Shown one piece after another: positions 24,138 through 52,913 of a DNA stretch of 64,000 nucleotides. Positions within the stretch are counted from its first letter, which is position 1. The number at the start of each line of letters is the position of its first letter. Under the pieces are notes generated by a model. The model was given only the letters and a program-made list of their open reading frames with translations. It had not been told where the DNA came from and did not search any database. This DNA comes from Lineus longissimus. Lineage: Eukaryota; Nemertea; Pilidiophora; Heteronemertea; Lineidae. Position numbers and translations under genes: made by a program. The stretch spans positions 930,001 through 994,000 of the forward strand of contig NC_088314.1 of the NCBI RefSeq assembly GCF_910592395.1, read 5' to 3'.

Positions 24138-25762
24138 TTTAAATATGACATTATAACAAATCATTTGGCATTAGCACAATGACTATTCTTCAACATGGTA
24201 TCGTAAATTAACAGACTATTACATAGTTATCCATATCCATAAAGTGTAGATACATATATAAATGATAAGATACATAAACATGTTTAACATGGTAATAAGC
24301 AATATAGAGAAATACACATATAAAATATAACATTACCAATACTTATATCACATCTCAAGTGGAGAAGGTGGACAATGTCAACATGTACTGATGACCTAGT
24401 CTTGTCTTAAAGGGGCAGTAGCATCAAAAAAATTTCTTCAAATTGTATTTAGATGTGGAACAGACGTATGAAAATATGGATACGTTTACCATTATCTTTC
24501 AAAAAAGGCTGTTTGTAACAATGATATTTTGAAGGTGAAACTTTCTGAGCCTACTTCTCCTTTAAGCGAGACAGTACCACTGATCCACTTTCCACATTCA
24601 TGTTCACAGCCTCTATAAGAGGGCCTTGTTGATGGTAGCAATTGATCCAATGATGTTCACAGTTGCAACGCTGCACTTCTCAGGGCCTATATTTGCCCAT
24701 GGGAGTTTACGAGAAGTCACAATACTTTTGACAATCATTCACAAAGACATTTGACATACCGTATCTTTGGTGTTAAAACATTGTGAATCTCATAGGTCTT
24801 ACCAATGTTACCTCACTTAATGAGGGTAATCCATCCAAATAAAGGTTTAATAATGCAAGCTGCTACAACAACCTTCATTTCACATTCAGTAGCTGCACAG
24901 ATAATCTGCAAAAACACTCATTATGCAATGAATAGTCTTACAGTTACATGAACTAAGTGCAATAAATCAAATCATGCATCTACATGTATATGGTTACTTG
25001 GTCTAAACAATGAAATGGCTCATAGTCACAGTAGGCAAAACATTCAATGCAGTATGACATGAAAGAGTGAGACATGGAAGAGATCCGCAAAGACCATTTC
25101 GTCACAAGCAATCTGTCAATACATTTACATGACCTGTACACTTTCTATGCTACACTTTCCCACCAAATAAGCAAAATGGAAGTCCTATATTTATGGTAAT
25201 CAAGGGCCTACCGTATTAATGACAGCATCGCTTCTGACCACAATCAAAACACATTACAACAATAAACATACATCTCAGAACAATGCAGCATTACATTTAC
25301 AGTGTAGGCGAAAGCAAATCTGTCTCTTGAACATGTCCTGCTACAGGCAAGTTGATCCAAAGTGTTAATGATGCTGGAGACCTTCGACAAGGAAACTACC
25401 AATAAGCCTACACATACATTCATATCAATATAATAATAAAAATATCATTCACAAAATACTCTATTCATGTAAATATACCACAAGTTTCTCCCTTACTTGA
25501 TACTGTGCGCGCAACCTTACAATCCTTCAGCATAAAATCGCAGTCATCCAGTTGAATTCAGGAACAGTGAATGAAATACAGAGTAATCACCTCACCTTGA
25601 CCCTCAACTATGACCCTGACCTTTAACCCTCCAAATTCCAAGTTCTACTCTCAACAGTCTCCTCACACCCGCAAACAATCACATATTGTACAGTCCCGGC
25701 ATTGTTCCTCCTGAACCAACACAACGAAAAGCAGACTCCTTCCTGTTTGGATACAGTTCTTT
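24138..25762 (-). other. Presumed KLHL12 3' UTR
   Basis: AT-rich stretch after the KLHL12 stop codon with no coding potential that I recognise. Taken as 3' UTR up to the AATAAA at 24132. Confidence 0.5.
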
Positions 25763-28700
25763 TCACCTCTGACGGAAGACTGTCACACCTGCGTCACACC
25801 GATGGGCAGACATTGTGCTGTCTAACAACTTCCATGATTCATCTGATGGATCGTAACACTCAATACTGTCAAGTAAGGAACTGCCATCATACCTGCACGT
25901 GGAAAGAAAAAAACAAATTGTAGAGATTTCAAAGAGTAAAACTAAGTGAGTAGTGCTAAATGTCTGTTTCTCTGATAACACAAAATTGCTCAAGCTTGCG
26001 TTGCCTTCAATACACTACTGACTCACCCTGCCACCACATAAAGTGAGCCCCTAAGTGTACATGCTCCTACATAGCACCTCGGTATCTTCATGTTAGCACC
26101 CGACGTCCACTGCTCGGTTCTCACGTTGAAACACTCCACGCTAGAGAGGTGGTTGCTGCCGTCATAGCCCCCGCAAACAAAGATGGTGTCGTGGAGAACA
26201 GCAACACCTGCCCCTGGAATGATTGAGAGAAGCAGACGATATATTGATTATAAAAGCAGAGGTAGCCACTAGAAACTATCAAGAATTAAATGGGTGAGTT
26301 TGAAAGCATGAATGAGGTCTTCTCCCTCGCAGTCACTGCTTGCATCCATTTGTAACAGTCTGGTAGTGATTCTATCGGATTTTTCTCTTTAGTCCAACTT
26401 ACCCGATCTCTTTGTGGTCATGGAAGGAACACTACTCCATTGCGATGTGTTCGGATCAAACTTCTCCACCGTATTGAGCAGGTTCACCCCATCATAACCA
26501 CCAATACAGTAGATGAGATCATTGGCTACGATCAGGCCTGCCCCCTCACGGCCCACCGCTGTGTTGCCGATGGGATTCCATTGGTCAATATGTGGGTCGT
26601 AGCGTTCCATGCTCGTGTGGCGGTCCCGGCCGTCAAAGCCTCCACAAACATAGACAGCATCTGAAAGAAGTGCGAGTGGCTCTCAAAAACATGCAAGTGT
26701 ATGGAGGATGTAAAGGGTTTCTATAAGACCTGATTGGCAACTACATCTGGCTACGAACTTCCTGAACCAGACATGACCATTCATTGGAAAGATCTTGATG
26801 AGTCACTCGTGTCATGCACTTTAGTTTGGGGTAAAACACCTCACCTTGATAGACACAGACGCCTGCGAGTCCTCTACGATGCTGCATTGGAGCTACCGTC
26901 TGCCACTGCGGCTCATCGTCAGAGAAATCAAGAACCTCGACGCTGTTCAATCGATTCTGGCCATCATAACCTCCGATCACATACAGACGATTCTTCACTG
27001 ACGCAGCGGCTACATAACGTCTTCTCTTGGTCATGACCTGAGGACAGAAGTGGACTGTCAGAAGAGTATAATTTGTTCATGAACTCTCTTGGCACTGGTG
27101 GGACTCTTGCCAAGTGCACAAAACAGAAATGGTACTACAGCATTAAGAACAGTTGAAACCAATATCGACATGACCACTTCCCTGGGAAGGTCTTGGTTAG
27201 CATGTTCTCAATGTTTCTGCGATGATGGCGCATCATCTGTGATGATGGCTCATCATCTGCAGGGTTTTTCCCAAATACAGTTCCCACATACTACACTTAG
27301 GACCATCATGCCTCTTGTAGGTAGATGGGACTGTATACCGGTACTTACAGGTAATCTGGTCCACTGTTGTTTTTTGGGATCGTACTTCTCGACCACATCA
27401 ATAGGATTCTGCATACTGCCAAACCCTCCCACGACAACCAAAACACCGTCAGAGCCTGTGCGTGGTTTGGTGCGTATGTTCTGTAAGCTGTTCCTCAGAT
27501 CAGGTCTCAGGTGATACTTCTTGGCCTCGTCAAGCAAATCTCGACATCGGTGGTTTTGTTTGATCAAAGCCTGAAACGAGAAAGGGTACTAGATTATCTG
27601 TGAAAACATTTCCTCAAGTAGGTACAGGTAAACTGACATGAGAGGCACATCACAGTCAACTGTATGTCGACCACACTCAGTCCTTAGCTTTCTGACTTCG
27701 ACAATAAATGGGATGTTTTCTTTGCTGCTCAAGTTAAAATACTGAGATACTTTCTGAGGATATTGTACCTACCTCGTTATCAACAACATCGGTGAGATAC
27801 TTGGCTGACAACAATGGTAATCGGACATGTCTGAGGAGCTGGGGGAGATATTGGTCTTTGTTCATGGGATCATGGCGAGTCCATGCCAATACTGCTTCAT
27901 ACACCGGCACCTCGGACTCCACCTGGAAAAGAGAGCACACCATTCCACTTTTGAAGAAGAAGGTTTTTGATGATATGTAATGAGAATTATGCTTCTTCAA
28001 GTCTGGGAAGAAGTGTCCTATTCTTACTCCTGTAGATCCTCTCAGCTTGACTTTTCTCATGGGTGGGACAACATTGGTCATCTCATCAACAAGCAATGCC
28101 TTAGGACGGACAAGAGTCTTTACCAGAACATACCTTAACAAATGCCATTGTTTGATGCATGATCAATCTTACCTGTATCTCATCACTCTTGATCAGTGTC
28201 TCAAGCTCAGCAGCCTGCAGGGTCAAAAACTCCTCCTGGTGGATTAGTTCCTCAAAATGTTTATAACAGAACACTTCAGCGGCATCCTTGAGGTCCTGAC
28301 AAGAATGATTCTCGGCAAAAATACGAATGCCAAGACAATTAGTTGAATCAAGCTGCTTCTGAAGGAAATCTGAACAGGCTTGTTTGACACCTGTCAGTTG
28401 TAGAAGACATGCGGCAGGCAGTAACTCTTGCACATTCTCCACACTCACATCAACCGTCTCCGTGTACACAAAGTCTAGCAGCACCAACATGACACTCGCA
28501 GGAATGTCATGGAGCTCAATCTCTGTTTTATTCCTCTCAGACATCTGAAAACAGAACAAGTTTTCTATTTCAAGACGAGAAGATTGTGGTCAGGTCAGAA
28601 CAATTTGACTTCATAATGAATGAAATCTTAAGTTCAGCTGATGTTATATCATCAAGAATTCCTGTTCTAATGAAAACTATCTCATCTGAAACTGGCCACT

Positions 28701-29071
28701 CAGAGATTCAGGGGATTCTCGAGTCAGAAGTAGATAATCTCTCAGATTTACAACAACAGTTAAGCACCAACAACATGGATTAGTGTGGGCAAACAAGCTC
28801 AAGATGGGAAACAACTGGAGGACCATCTCTCTCCCACTTTGATCATTTCATGCTGAAACTTAAGGAGAACTTTGAGCAAACACTGTACCTCGTTCGTGAA
28901 CATAGCACAGAAGTAATCACTACAAGCAGCAAGGACAATACGATGGGCTGGCAGTGAACGATCCTCAACCTTCAATGAAACATCACATAATGTGTTGGTC
29001 TTTCTCAGGTTGTTCATAGTCGTCAAGATAGACTTTGCATGGCTGTCGGTGAAGATCTGACGCTCAATCAT
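25763..29071 (-). CDS. KLHL12: KLHL12: BTB-BACK-Kelch adaptor of a Cullin-3 ubiquitin ligase
   Basis: Substrate adaptor for CUL3; in vertebrates it acts on SEC31 (large COPII coats) and Dishevelled. Eight coding exons: 29071-28889, 28544-28173, 27922-27773, 27570-27349, 27037-26845, 26660-26403, 26213-26027, 25892-25763. They sum to 1695 nt, 564 residues (human 568), with all phases closing. The BTB domain (about 1-125) contains [20 protein letters not shown] and [20 protein letters not shown]. The BACK domain (about 130-245) contains [16 protein letters not shown]. Six Kelch blades from about residue 278 carry the GG doublet (VVGGFG, VIGGYDG, VCGGFDG, IGGYDG, CGGYDG), but the last blade has AGYDG, as in human KLHL12. 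The ATG at 29071 follows an acceptor (TTTTTTGCAG) ending about 12 bases upstream, so a non-coding 5' exon probably lies beyond. Confidence 0.96.
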
Positions 29072-29083
29072 ATTTCAGTCGAC

Positions 29084-29737
29084 TGCAAAAAATGGCAAGA
29101 TGAATAGATCGTCAAATTGTGGGTGTTACTGTTATGACATTGTCAATAATTGTCTTCTGAGTGTGCACAGTCTAACTAGTCAGTCTGAACAGCTTGCAAT
29201 TTGCATAATTATGAGTGCATGTACCACTATATGCATTACAGCAGTGCAGTGCACTTGACTTACAGGAATGGAGTGTTTTTATTTACCTTTTTTAGGGCAT
29301 GGGAGGGGGGGAAGGAAAATCCAGATCAAAATCGCCCAATTCACAGCCGAATCAAATCACAATCACCCGTCAGAAGCCGGAATATACTATAGACATTCAC
29401 CCTAATATACTGTTTTGATAATCGCACTCGTAAAATCGTCGTACAGGAAGAAATAGAATATGAAAATTGCATTTTCCTGTGCTGTCAAATGTAGTGGTAC
29501 TTTGTTTAGCGGAATACGACATCCTGAAAATATGCGCATGCGCAGTTGAAATATGGGCCCTTGACACTAAATTTTCTCAATAATTCGCCAGTTTTACACA
29601 TACAAAGGATTACATTTCTTTTTCTTATTATCGAGTAAATACATTTGCTGCATCTTTAGCTCAGACGGCGTTAGAATTTGCTTTTGAAAACTATTACATT
29701 GTTTATATATTTAAAACTTCACGATTGTGGCATGCAA
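29084..29737. promoter_or_regulatory. KLHL12 5' intron/promoter region
   Basis: Sequence between the first coding exon of KLHL12 and the tRNA gene. It should contain the KLHL12 5' UTR exon and promoter, but I cannot locate a transcription start. A GCGCATGCGC palindrome (NRF1-like) lies at about 29533-29542, a common feature of animal housekeeping promoters. Confidence 0.45.
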
Positions 29738-29809
29738 TCCCATATGGTCTAGTGGTTAGGATTTCTGGCTCTCACCCAGGAGGCCCGGGTTCGATTCCCG
29801 GTGTGGGAA
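29738..29809 (+). tRNA. tRNA-Glu (anticodon CTC)
   Basis: A 72-nt cloverleaf. The acceptor stem TCCCATA pairs with TGTGGGA and is followed by discriminator A. The D arm (A box) is TGGTCTAGTGGTTAGGA. The anticodon loop CTCTCAC gives anticodon CTC, reading GAG. The T arm (B box) GGGTTCGATTCCCG is perfect. It differs from canonical animal tRNA-Glu at very few positions. A T-rich run at about 29815-29826 fits RNA polymerase III termination. Confidence 0.96.
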
Positions 29810-30082
29810 CGCAATTTTTCTTTTTCTTATAACTTGCTCATTAGGAGCTCACGCCACCGTTTGTTTACTCTGGCGGTCAATCCACGAGAACGAAACACAC
29901 TTTTGGGCGTGATCAAACATTCTTGAGCACTAATGAATCTCCTGGCTTCTCCGCATCCTTGAGGTCAACTTCATGCCTCGGGCAACAGCATAGACAAAGT
30001 TGAGATTGAGCTGTTGATGTGTCATCCAAGGAAAAACAAAAGGCAAAAACCAATTTAACATCTACACACAAGGCGGAGTCTA

Positions 30083-30088
30083 TTTATT
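30083..30088 (-). other. Candidate distal polyadenylation signal of Raf
   Basis: AATAAA on the minus strand, the last one before the tRNA gene. If used, the Raf 3' UTR would be about 4.2 kb. A nearer AATAAA on the same strand lies at 33570-33575. Confidence 0.35.
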
Positions 30089-30167
30089 ACACTGACTTGA
30101 TGATTACAAACAATGTTTGGAGGTGGAAGAAGTGAAAGTACACAACTGTTAGCGTCAAGCATATTAA

Positions 30168-30393
30168 CCCTTCGTCAACCGAGGAGTTCACTCAAAAAAG
30201 ATCCGAAAAATAGAAAAATCTACAGATTGCAGGGCTAGGCATAAGAATTTTTGATCCATTTGAAGATCAACGGAGATAAAGTGTTTTTGATATAAAAAAA
30301 TGGCGGATCACATCTCTTGTGACCCGATAGATAGGCCGATTTTTCCTTCTGTTCCTTTATACAATACAGGAGACACTCCTAGTCTACGCAGGG
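30168..30393. mobile_element. piggyBac-type MITE candidate (TTAA-flanked, 226 bp)
   Basis: TTAA occurs directly at both ends (30164-30167 and 30394-30397). The inner termini are inverted repeats: CCCTTCGTCAACCGAGGAGT on the left and CCCTGCGTAGACTAGGAGT on the right, read inward. TTAA duplication and CCC-starting ends are hallmarks of piggyBac transposons. It is too short for a transposase, so it would be non-autonomous. Confidence 0.65.
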
Positions 30394-30397
30394 TTAA

Positions 30398-33300
30398 TTT
30401 CAATCAAGACAACGATACATTATGAGACTGCACTGTTGTCAATGATATATAACGCTGTACATAGTGAACAATGATTAAAATTGACTGTGGACCATTTAGA
30501 CTGAATGTGCTGGAGAAAACATCTGAAACTGACTTCACCAAGTCGCCCAGAAACGTTTTTGGTGCAAACCTTCAATGAGGCGCTTGAGAGTTTGTCAAGA
30601 TCAGTCAAATCACTGTTAAAATGATAGCATTTCTCATGAACAACTTTTATGATCGTTCCAGTTTCATCTCGACTTGGCGAAATTTGTTTCAAAAGCTATT
30701 CCCCGTCACACCCCTCGGGATAAAGTGATACCACTGGTGTTAAACAACCAGAAAGATTTTCTTTCCTGACTCCATTATATTGAAAGTTTACAGCAATGCT
30801 GTACAATAATGACTAAACAAAGCAGTTCTTCTGTCCAGAACATAAGACAAACTATACATTTCACAGAAGGCGGCTCCAGATGAAACTCCTAGAAATCATT
30901 TAGAAAGGAGAATCTATGGAAAGAGTTATTTACAGTCAAAGAAGCATTAAAGCTTCACCCCGTGCCGTGAGTTAGACTCCAACAACAACAACTATAACTG
31001 ATGTTGAAAGATATTTACAATATTTTCTGCTCTGTGAGGCTGAACTAGTACCTTAATCAGTCCATAGGTGGAACAGACATTAAATGCTGAAATACCAGGA
31101 TTTGGCATGGGCGTCCAAAAGTTCATTTAGTTAGTTCACCCCGCCACCAATTTACTGGGTTATTATACAATACCAGTCTAGAAGGTATCGCAGCAAAGAC
31201 AATGTCACCTTAGCCAAATCCATTAGTATTGTGGAGATTAACAACATGGTTACGCCTTATTATCAAATGTGAGGTGTTTGTTCCTTTTTACCTGTTGCAC
31301 AAGAAAATCCAAAGACCACGAACCGTGCAGCCCTTTATGCAAGTATCAATTCGTTTCTTGTACCCCCCCTCCTCAAGCGTAGTTGAGCTATCACCACTTG
31401 CCGATGCTTGAGTAGTGTTTATATTTCCTTCAGTGAAAATTTGGCGAAGCTGGAAAGAATAAGGATGCTAATGTGTCGATGTCTTGTCGAACATACAGCC
31501 TTACCCAGTAAAATTAGTCCGGTTACTTTATATGATGGTGACAACTGATATATTGTTGATGGTGATGTCTTGACGAAAGAAAAAGTAGCCTTGGTGAAAA
31601 AAGGGTGATGCTAGAGCCTTAAGATGTCGTTATAGGGTGATAAGGTGTCGTACCCTTGAGGAGGGGGGGGTACAAGACACGAATTGATACTTGCATTAAG
31701 CACTTGAGCCCTGTGTTGTTTAACATGATCTTCTCAACTACATCCATGTATGTATAAGCTTCACACTTGCAAAGGATGGGCCAAATTCTTCCATCCATGA
31801 GAAACATATTCCACATCATCGTCATTTTTACAGGTCGTCAAGACAAATCTTAATGTAGCCGCCTGGCCATCAAATTTACAAATGTAAAAGGGAGCTATTT
31901 ACAATGTCTCATAAAATGTGATAGGAACACACTCTTCTTATTTGGATGGAAATTGGTTTCAAGTATTGAAATTAGCATAAAGAAATATGGATCCATCAAA
32001 AGAGGGATTTTGAACCCAACAGGATTTGAGGAATCTAAAGAAAATGATAGAAAATGACAAGGAAAAGGTTTGTGTAGCATATTCATGAAATAGGTTATAG
32101 AATCACAGGGATTGTCAGTGTCACCTTAGGCAGACTGACAGGCACAACTTCATTTTGGTATAAAATGATTCAGAGTATTAAAACACTGAAATTCTACCGA
32201 TTATTCTCGTTAACCCGAGAACAGAGACTTATCAAGGAGAGTCAGTGAAGAGAGCTGCATATCAGTTGAGATGTTTCCTATGCAGCCAAATCTAAGCAAG
32301 AAAAGTCTACCAGATCCATTCTTTCCCCCAACGAGCCATATTTATACATTTTCCCCCCATTTAGACTCACTTCATTTCTCTGATTTGTACAAGCAGCAGC
32401 ATGCTTCGGGACTATCTGTTCTGTACAAGTGTACCAAGGGAGAAGAGTGGGCAGAACGTTTCAAAAACCTGTATTTTCCAAAGTCTTTTTCTCTCTCTCG
32501 AATAGTTTGACAAGTTCAAGTGGTCAAATTCAGCCAAGTGCATACATAACAGACACTGATTTCCATGACAAATAAGTTGACAAGCACGGTCTTTTAATTT
32601 ATAATTCCATCAAGAAGTGATACATGTAGGTTGAGTTGTGCCGTGACGTTTTTTTTGCATTTTGAACCATACAACACCTACTGTACAGCAGACGACATCT
32701 CATATTGATACAACCGCATAAAGACACAGACCAAATATGATTTAAAGATCAGCAAAAAATGACTGTGAAAATACAATATGTTACAGGTACAAAACAGGTC
32801 CTACTTACATGATGATAAATAAAATGTACATAACAGTTAAGTATCATATTATAGTACAATTATAAACATAGAGGTTGCATTAGCGCGATTCTGTACAGAG
32901 CATGCCTATATGCAAGAAATATTCACAAAAAAGTTCCAGTTTAACCCCACCATGCCTACAGCAGTTTTAAATCTTGAAACAACTTGGTAGTGTTTCATGA
33001 CCACCCAACCAGAGACAAGTTTTCACAGAGCCAAAAGCCTTTGAAAGTATCAGTGGAAAAATGATTTGTTCTTTTTAGATTTTTATTGTCCACATATCCA
33101 CATCTTTGAAGAGAAGTTAGCACCATATCTAAGATGGACACTGGACGACAAAATAGGTAGTTAGCACTATTAGTGAGCTACTAAACTTCAGACAAGCTGG
33201 GCTAATCTGATGCTATCTGCAGATTCATGTAACCACCAAGTGCACAACAGTGTGATCAGAAAACATGCATCAGTTTTCTCTAATTTGCTGGATTCAAGTT

Positions 33301-34282
33301 GTATGAAACACTGAGAGCATACACCGTTGTTCAAATATGTCTGACTGGGCTGTAGGTATGGCAGGGTTAAACGAGTCCAGCATCCCTCCATAAGGAGACA
33401 GAGGCGATGTCTGATATACAATGGCCTTATTTTTGTTAGCAGAAACATTTTACTATTCATGAGGCAACACTTGGACCAGATTGGTTACATTTGTCTGATA
33501 TGAAGGTATAACCCCAACTCTTGTTATGTATTATTATCATTCAATGTTTCGTATTGAATAAAAAGACACTTTATTTCATTATACAAGGAAGAATGGGGTC
33601 TTTGCATTTGTTATTAACATCACTTTAGTCTAACCTACAATGTAGGACCTTTCAGATACGGTTAACCACAACTACCAGAGATGTTTCAGGAAATTGTCTT
33701 ATTCTACATCAAAAGATGGATAACCAGTTGCTGGTGTAAAACTCTCTGTAGGACATTAAAGTGTACAAGTTACCAGTACATTCTCTATAGGACATTAAAA
33801 TGTACAGGTTTACCAGCAAAAAGTGAAATAACACATGAACACGATTCTGAAGGCCAGCACTTTCTACGTTTCTAAACCTTGATGTTTACACCATTTAAAG
33901 CACCATATTCTAATGTGATGTGACCTCACTGACCTCATGTTCAACCAACACATCTATCGTACCAGACCATATCTTACGATCATCATGCTAGGTGGCGACA
34001 CTTTCTCCTCCAGTGACACTAACGTGAGCAAACTCAATGTGAAATATATCCAGAGTATGACAAACATTCCACAAACACCCAATGTAGCCCAACAATGAAG
34101 ACCGATCCCCCCCCAGCAAAGCAAGGAGTCAATGAGGACACACCCCAGTATAGTTAGCAAAATCTTGCACAAGTGTGAGTGATCCTCCACGCACCCAACA
34201 CCCCTCACATCCAAAGTGAACCGAACAAGATCACTGTCTAGCTGAGCAATAAGGTGAGTCCATTCTACACAATGAGGGGTGC
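30398..34282 (-). other. Raf 3' UTR and downstream region
   Basis: Non-coding sequence after the Raf stop codon. It contains an inverted repeat pair (31336-31385 and 31650-31703) and at least two minus-strand AATAAA signals. No conserved coding segment is recognisable. Confidence 0.5.
31336..31703. repeat. Inverted repeat pair, ~45-bp arms about 265 bp apart
   Basis: The segment at about 31336-31385 (TGCAAGTATCAATTCGTTTC, then CTTGTACCCCCCCTCCTCAA) recurs as its reverse complement at about 31650-31703 with one or two mismatches. If the region is transcribed as the Raf 3' UTR it would form a long hairpin. Confidence 0.85.
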
Positions 34283-51673
<17,391 letters not shown>

Positions 51674-52139
51674 CTTCCCTATTTTCATTAGGTCACGTGA
51701 TCTGAAATTGATTATCGTCGATTCGCGTAATTTCACGGACTCAATTTAACCCCTTGTTGGCGAACACAGGGTTGGGAGAGGGTGGGGGTAAGAGGGTCAG
51801 CTCCTTGGAAAACCTGGTCACCTCTTATCATGAAATATATTTTGGCCCAGAAGGAGCCAAAGTTGTTGTGGGCCTATAATGTATTTGCCTCTGTCCACTG
51901 ATCGGATCCCCCCCCCCCCCCCCCGAAAGCACAAGCTTCTGCCCTCTAGTCTTAATGCTTCCACTGAGTCAGCCCCTGCCCTGGGCTGGGCCCAAGCATA
52001 ACAATGCAGTGCAATGAATTAAATGCTGCTACCTGTATTATTGTGCTGGACTGACTGGCAAGGAGTCCAAATATTTCTTTGGAGGTCCATTGGAAATCAA
52101 ATGAAGAAATGACAGAAAGTACTTTCATGAAGTGTCAGG
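51674..52139 (-). promoter_or_regulatory. Raf promoter region with poly-C tract
   Basis: Between the Raf ATG and the end of CFAP20DC, under 0.5 kb. It contains TCACGTGA (an E-box palindrome) at about 51692-51699 and a run of 17 C at 51908-51924 (poly-G on the Raf sense strand). The start context TTCCCTAT-free leader and exact start site are not determinable. Confidence 0.45.
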
Positions 52140-52145
52140 TTTATT
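52140..52145 (-). other. Probable polyadenylation signal of CFAP20DC
   Basis: AATAAA on the minus strand, about 770 bases downstream of the CFAP20DC stop. Transcript end would fall near 52120, only about 450 bases upstream of the Raf start codon. Confidence 0.6.
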
Positions 52146-52913
52146 GGTTTTTTTAGAATAGCTTTTTTTATACACATGGTGAATTCCTGTCAAAAATACT
52201 ATCGTGCAGGTGAATGAGGGTCAAATTCTGACCATGTAGCTCTTGCAGCAGATTGACTGCTGCATTACCAGCCAGCTTCACTCGTCCTCGACACTTGACT
52301 GTCACAACCAAGCTGATGACAGAAGCTGTTACAATTCTGATTTTACAACGACGAATCCAAGATCTCTTTCGTTAGGCCCTTGTGCCTGTGGTATAGAAGA
52401 GATGGCCAAGTACATTATACCCGTCTTCACAAGTATGGTGAGATGATAGCTCAGCCTGAGGCAGTAGGCCCTGGTGTGCATGTCATCTAGAGCACAGTGA
52501 GATGTTAGTTCAGTCCAAGACAGCAGCCCCAGATGACTGCTGTGGGAGAGACAAGGCTGTGAATGTTTTCCAGAAAATTGTGAGATTTTAAGGGTTTTAA
52601 TAGAATTCACAAGTTTTGAACAAGCATTGACAAAAAATACATCCTCCGAAAAGGAATCAGACCGGGACACTATGTTTAAACATTATTTATGAACCCCTAC
52701 CCTAAACTTACAGTTGCCAAACCAGTTAGCACAAATTTATCACAAAGTTAACTTCACTTTTACAGTCTCTGTTACTTTCGAATGCTTTAACCACAAAACA
52801 CCAAAGTAAATGCACTGCAACAATTTTGCAACTAATAATACTGCAAAATATGGCAAGATTTTCAGAAGACGCTGTGTCCAAATCATAAGGATTTGTTGAG
52901 CATTGTTGGAACG
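52146..52913 (-). other. CFAP20DC 3' UTR
   Basis: Non-coding sequence between the CFAP20DC stop (TAA at 52914-52916) and the AATAAA at 52140. No other feature seen. Confidence 0.55.
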
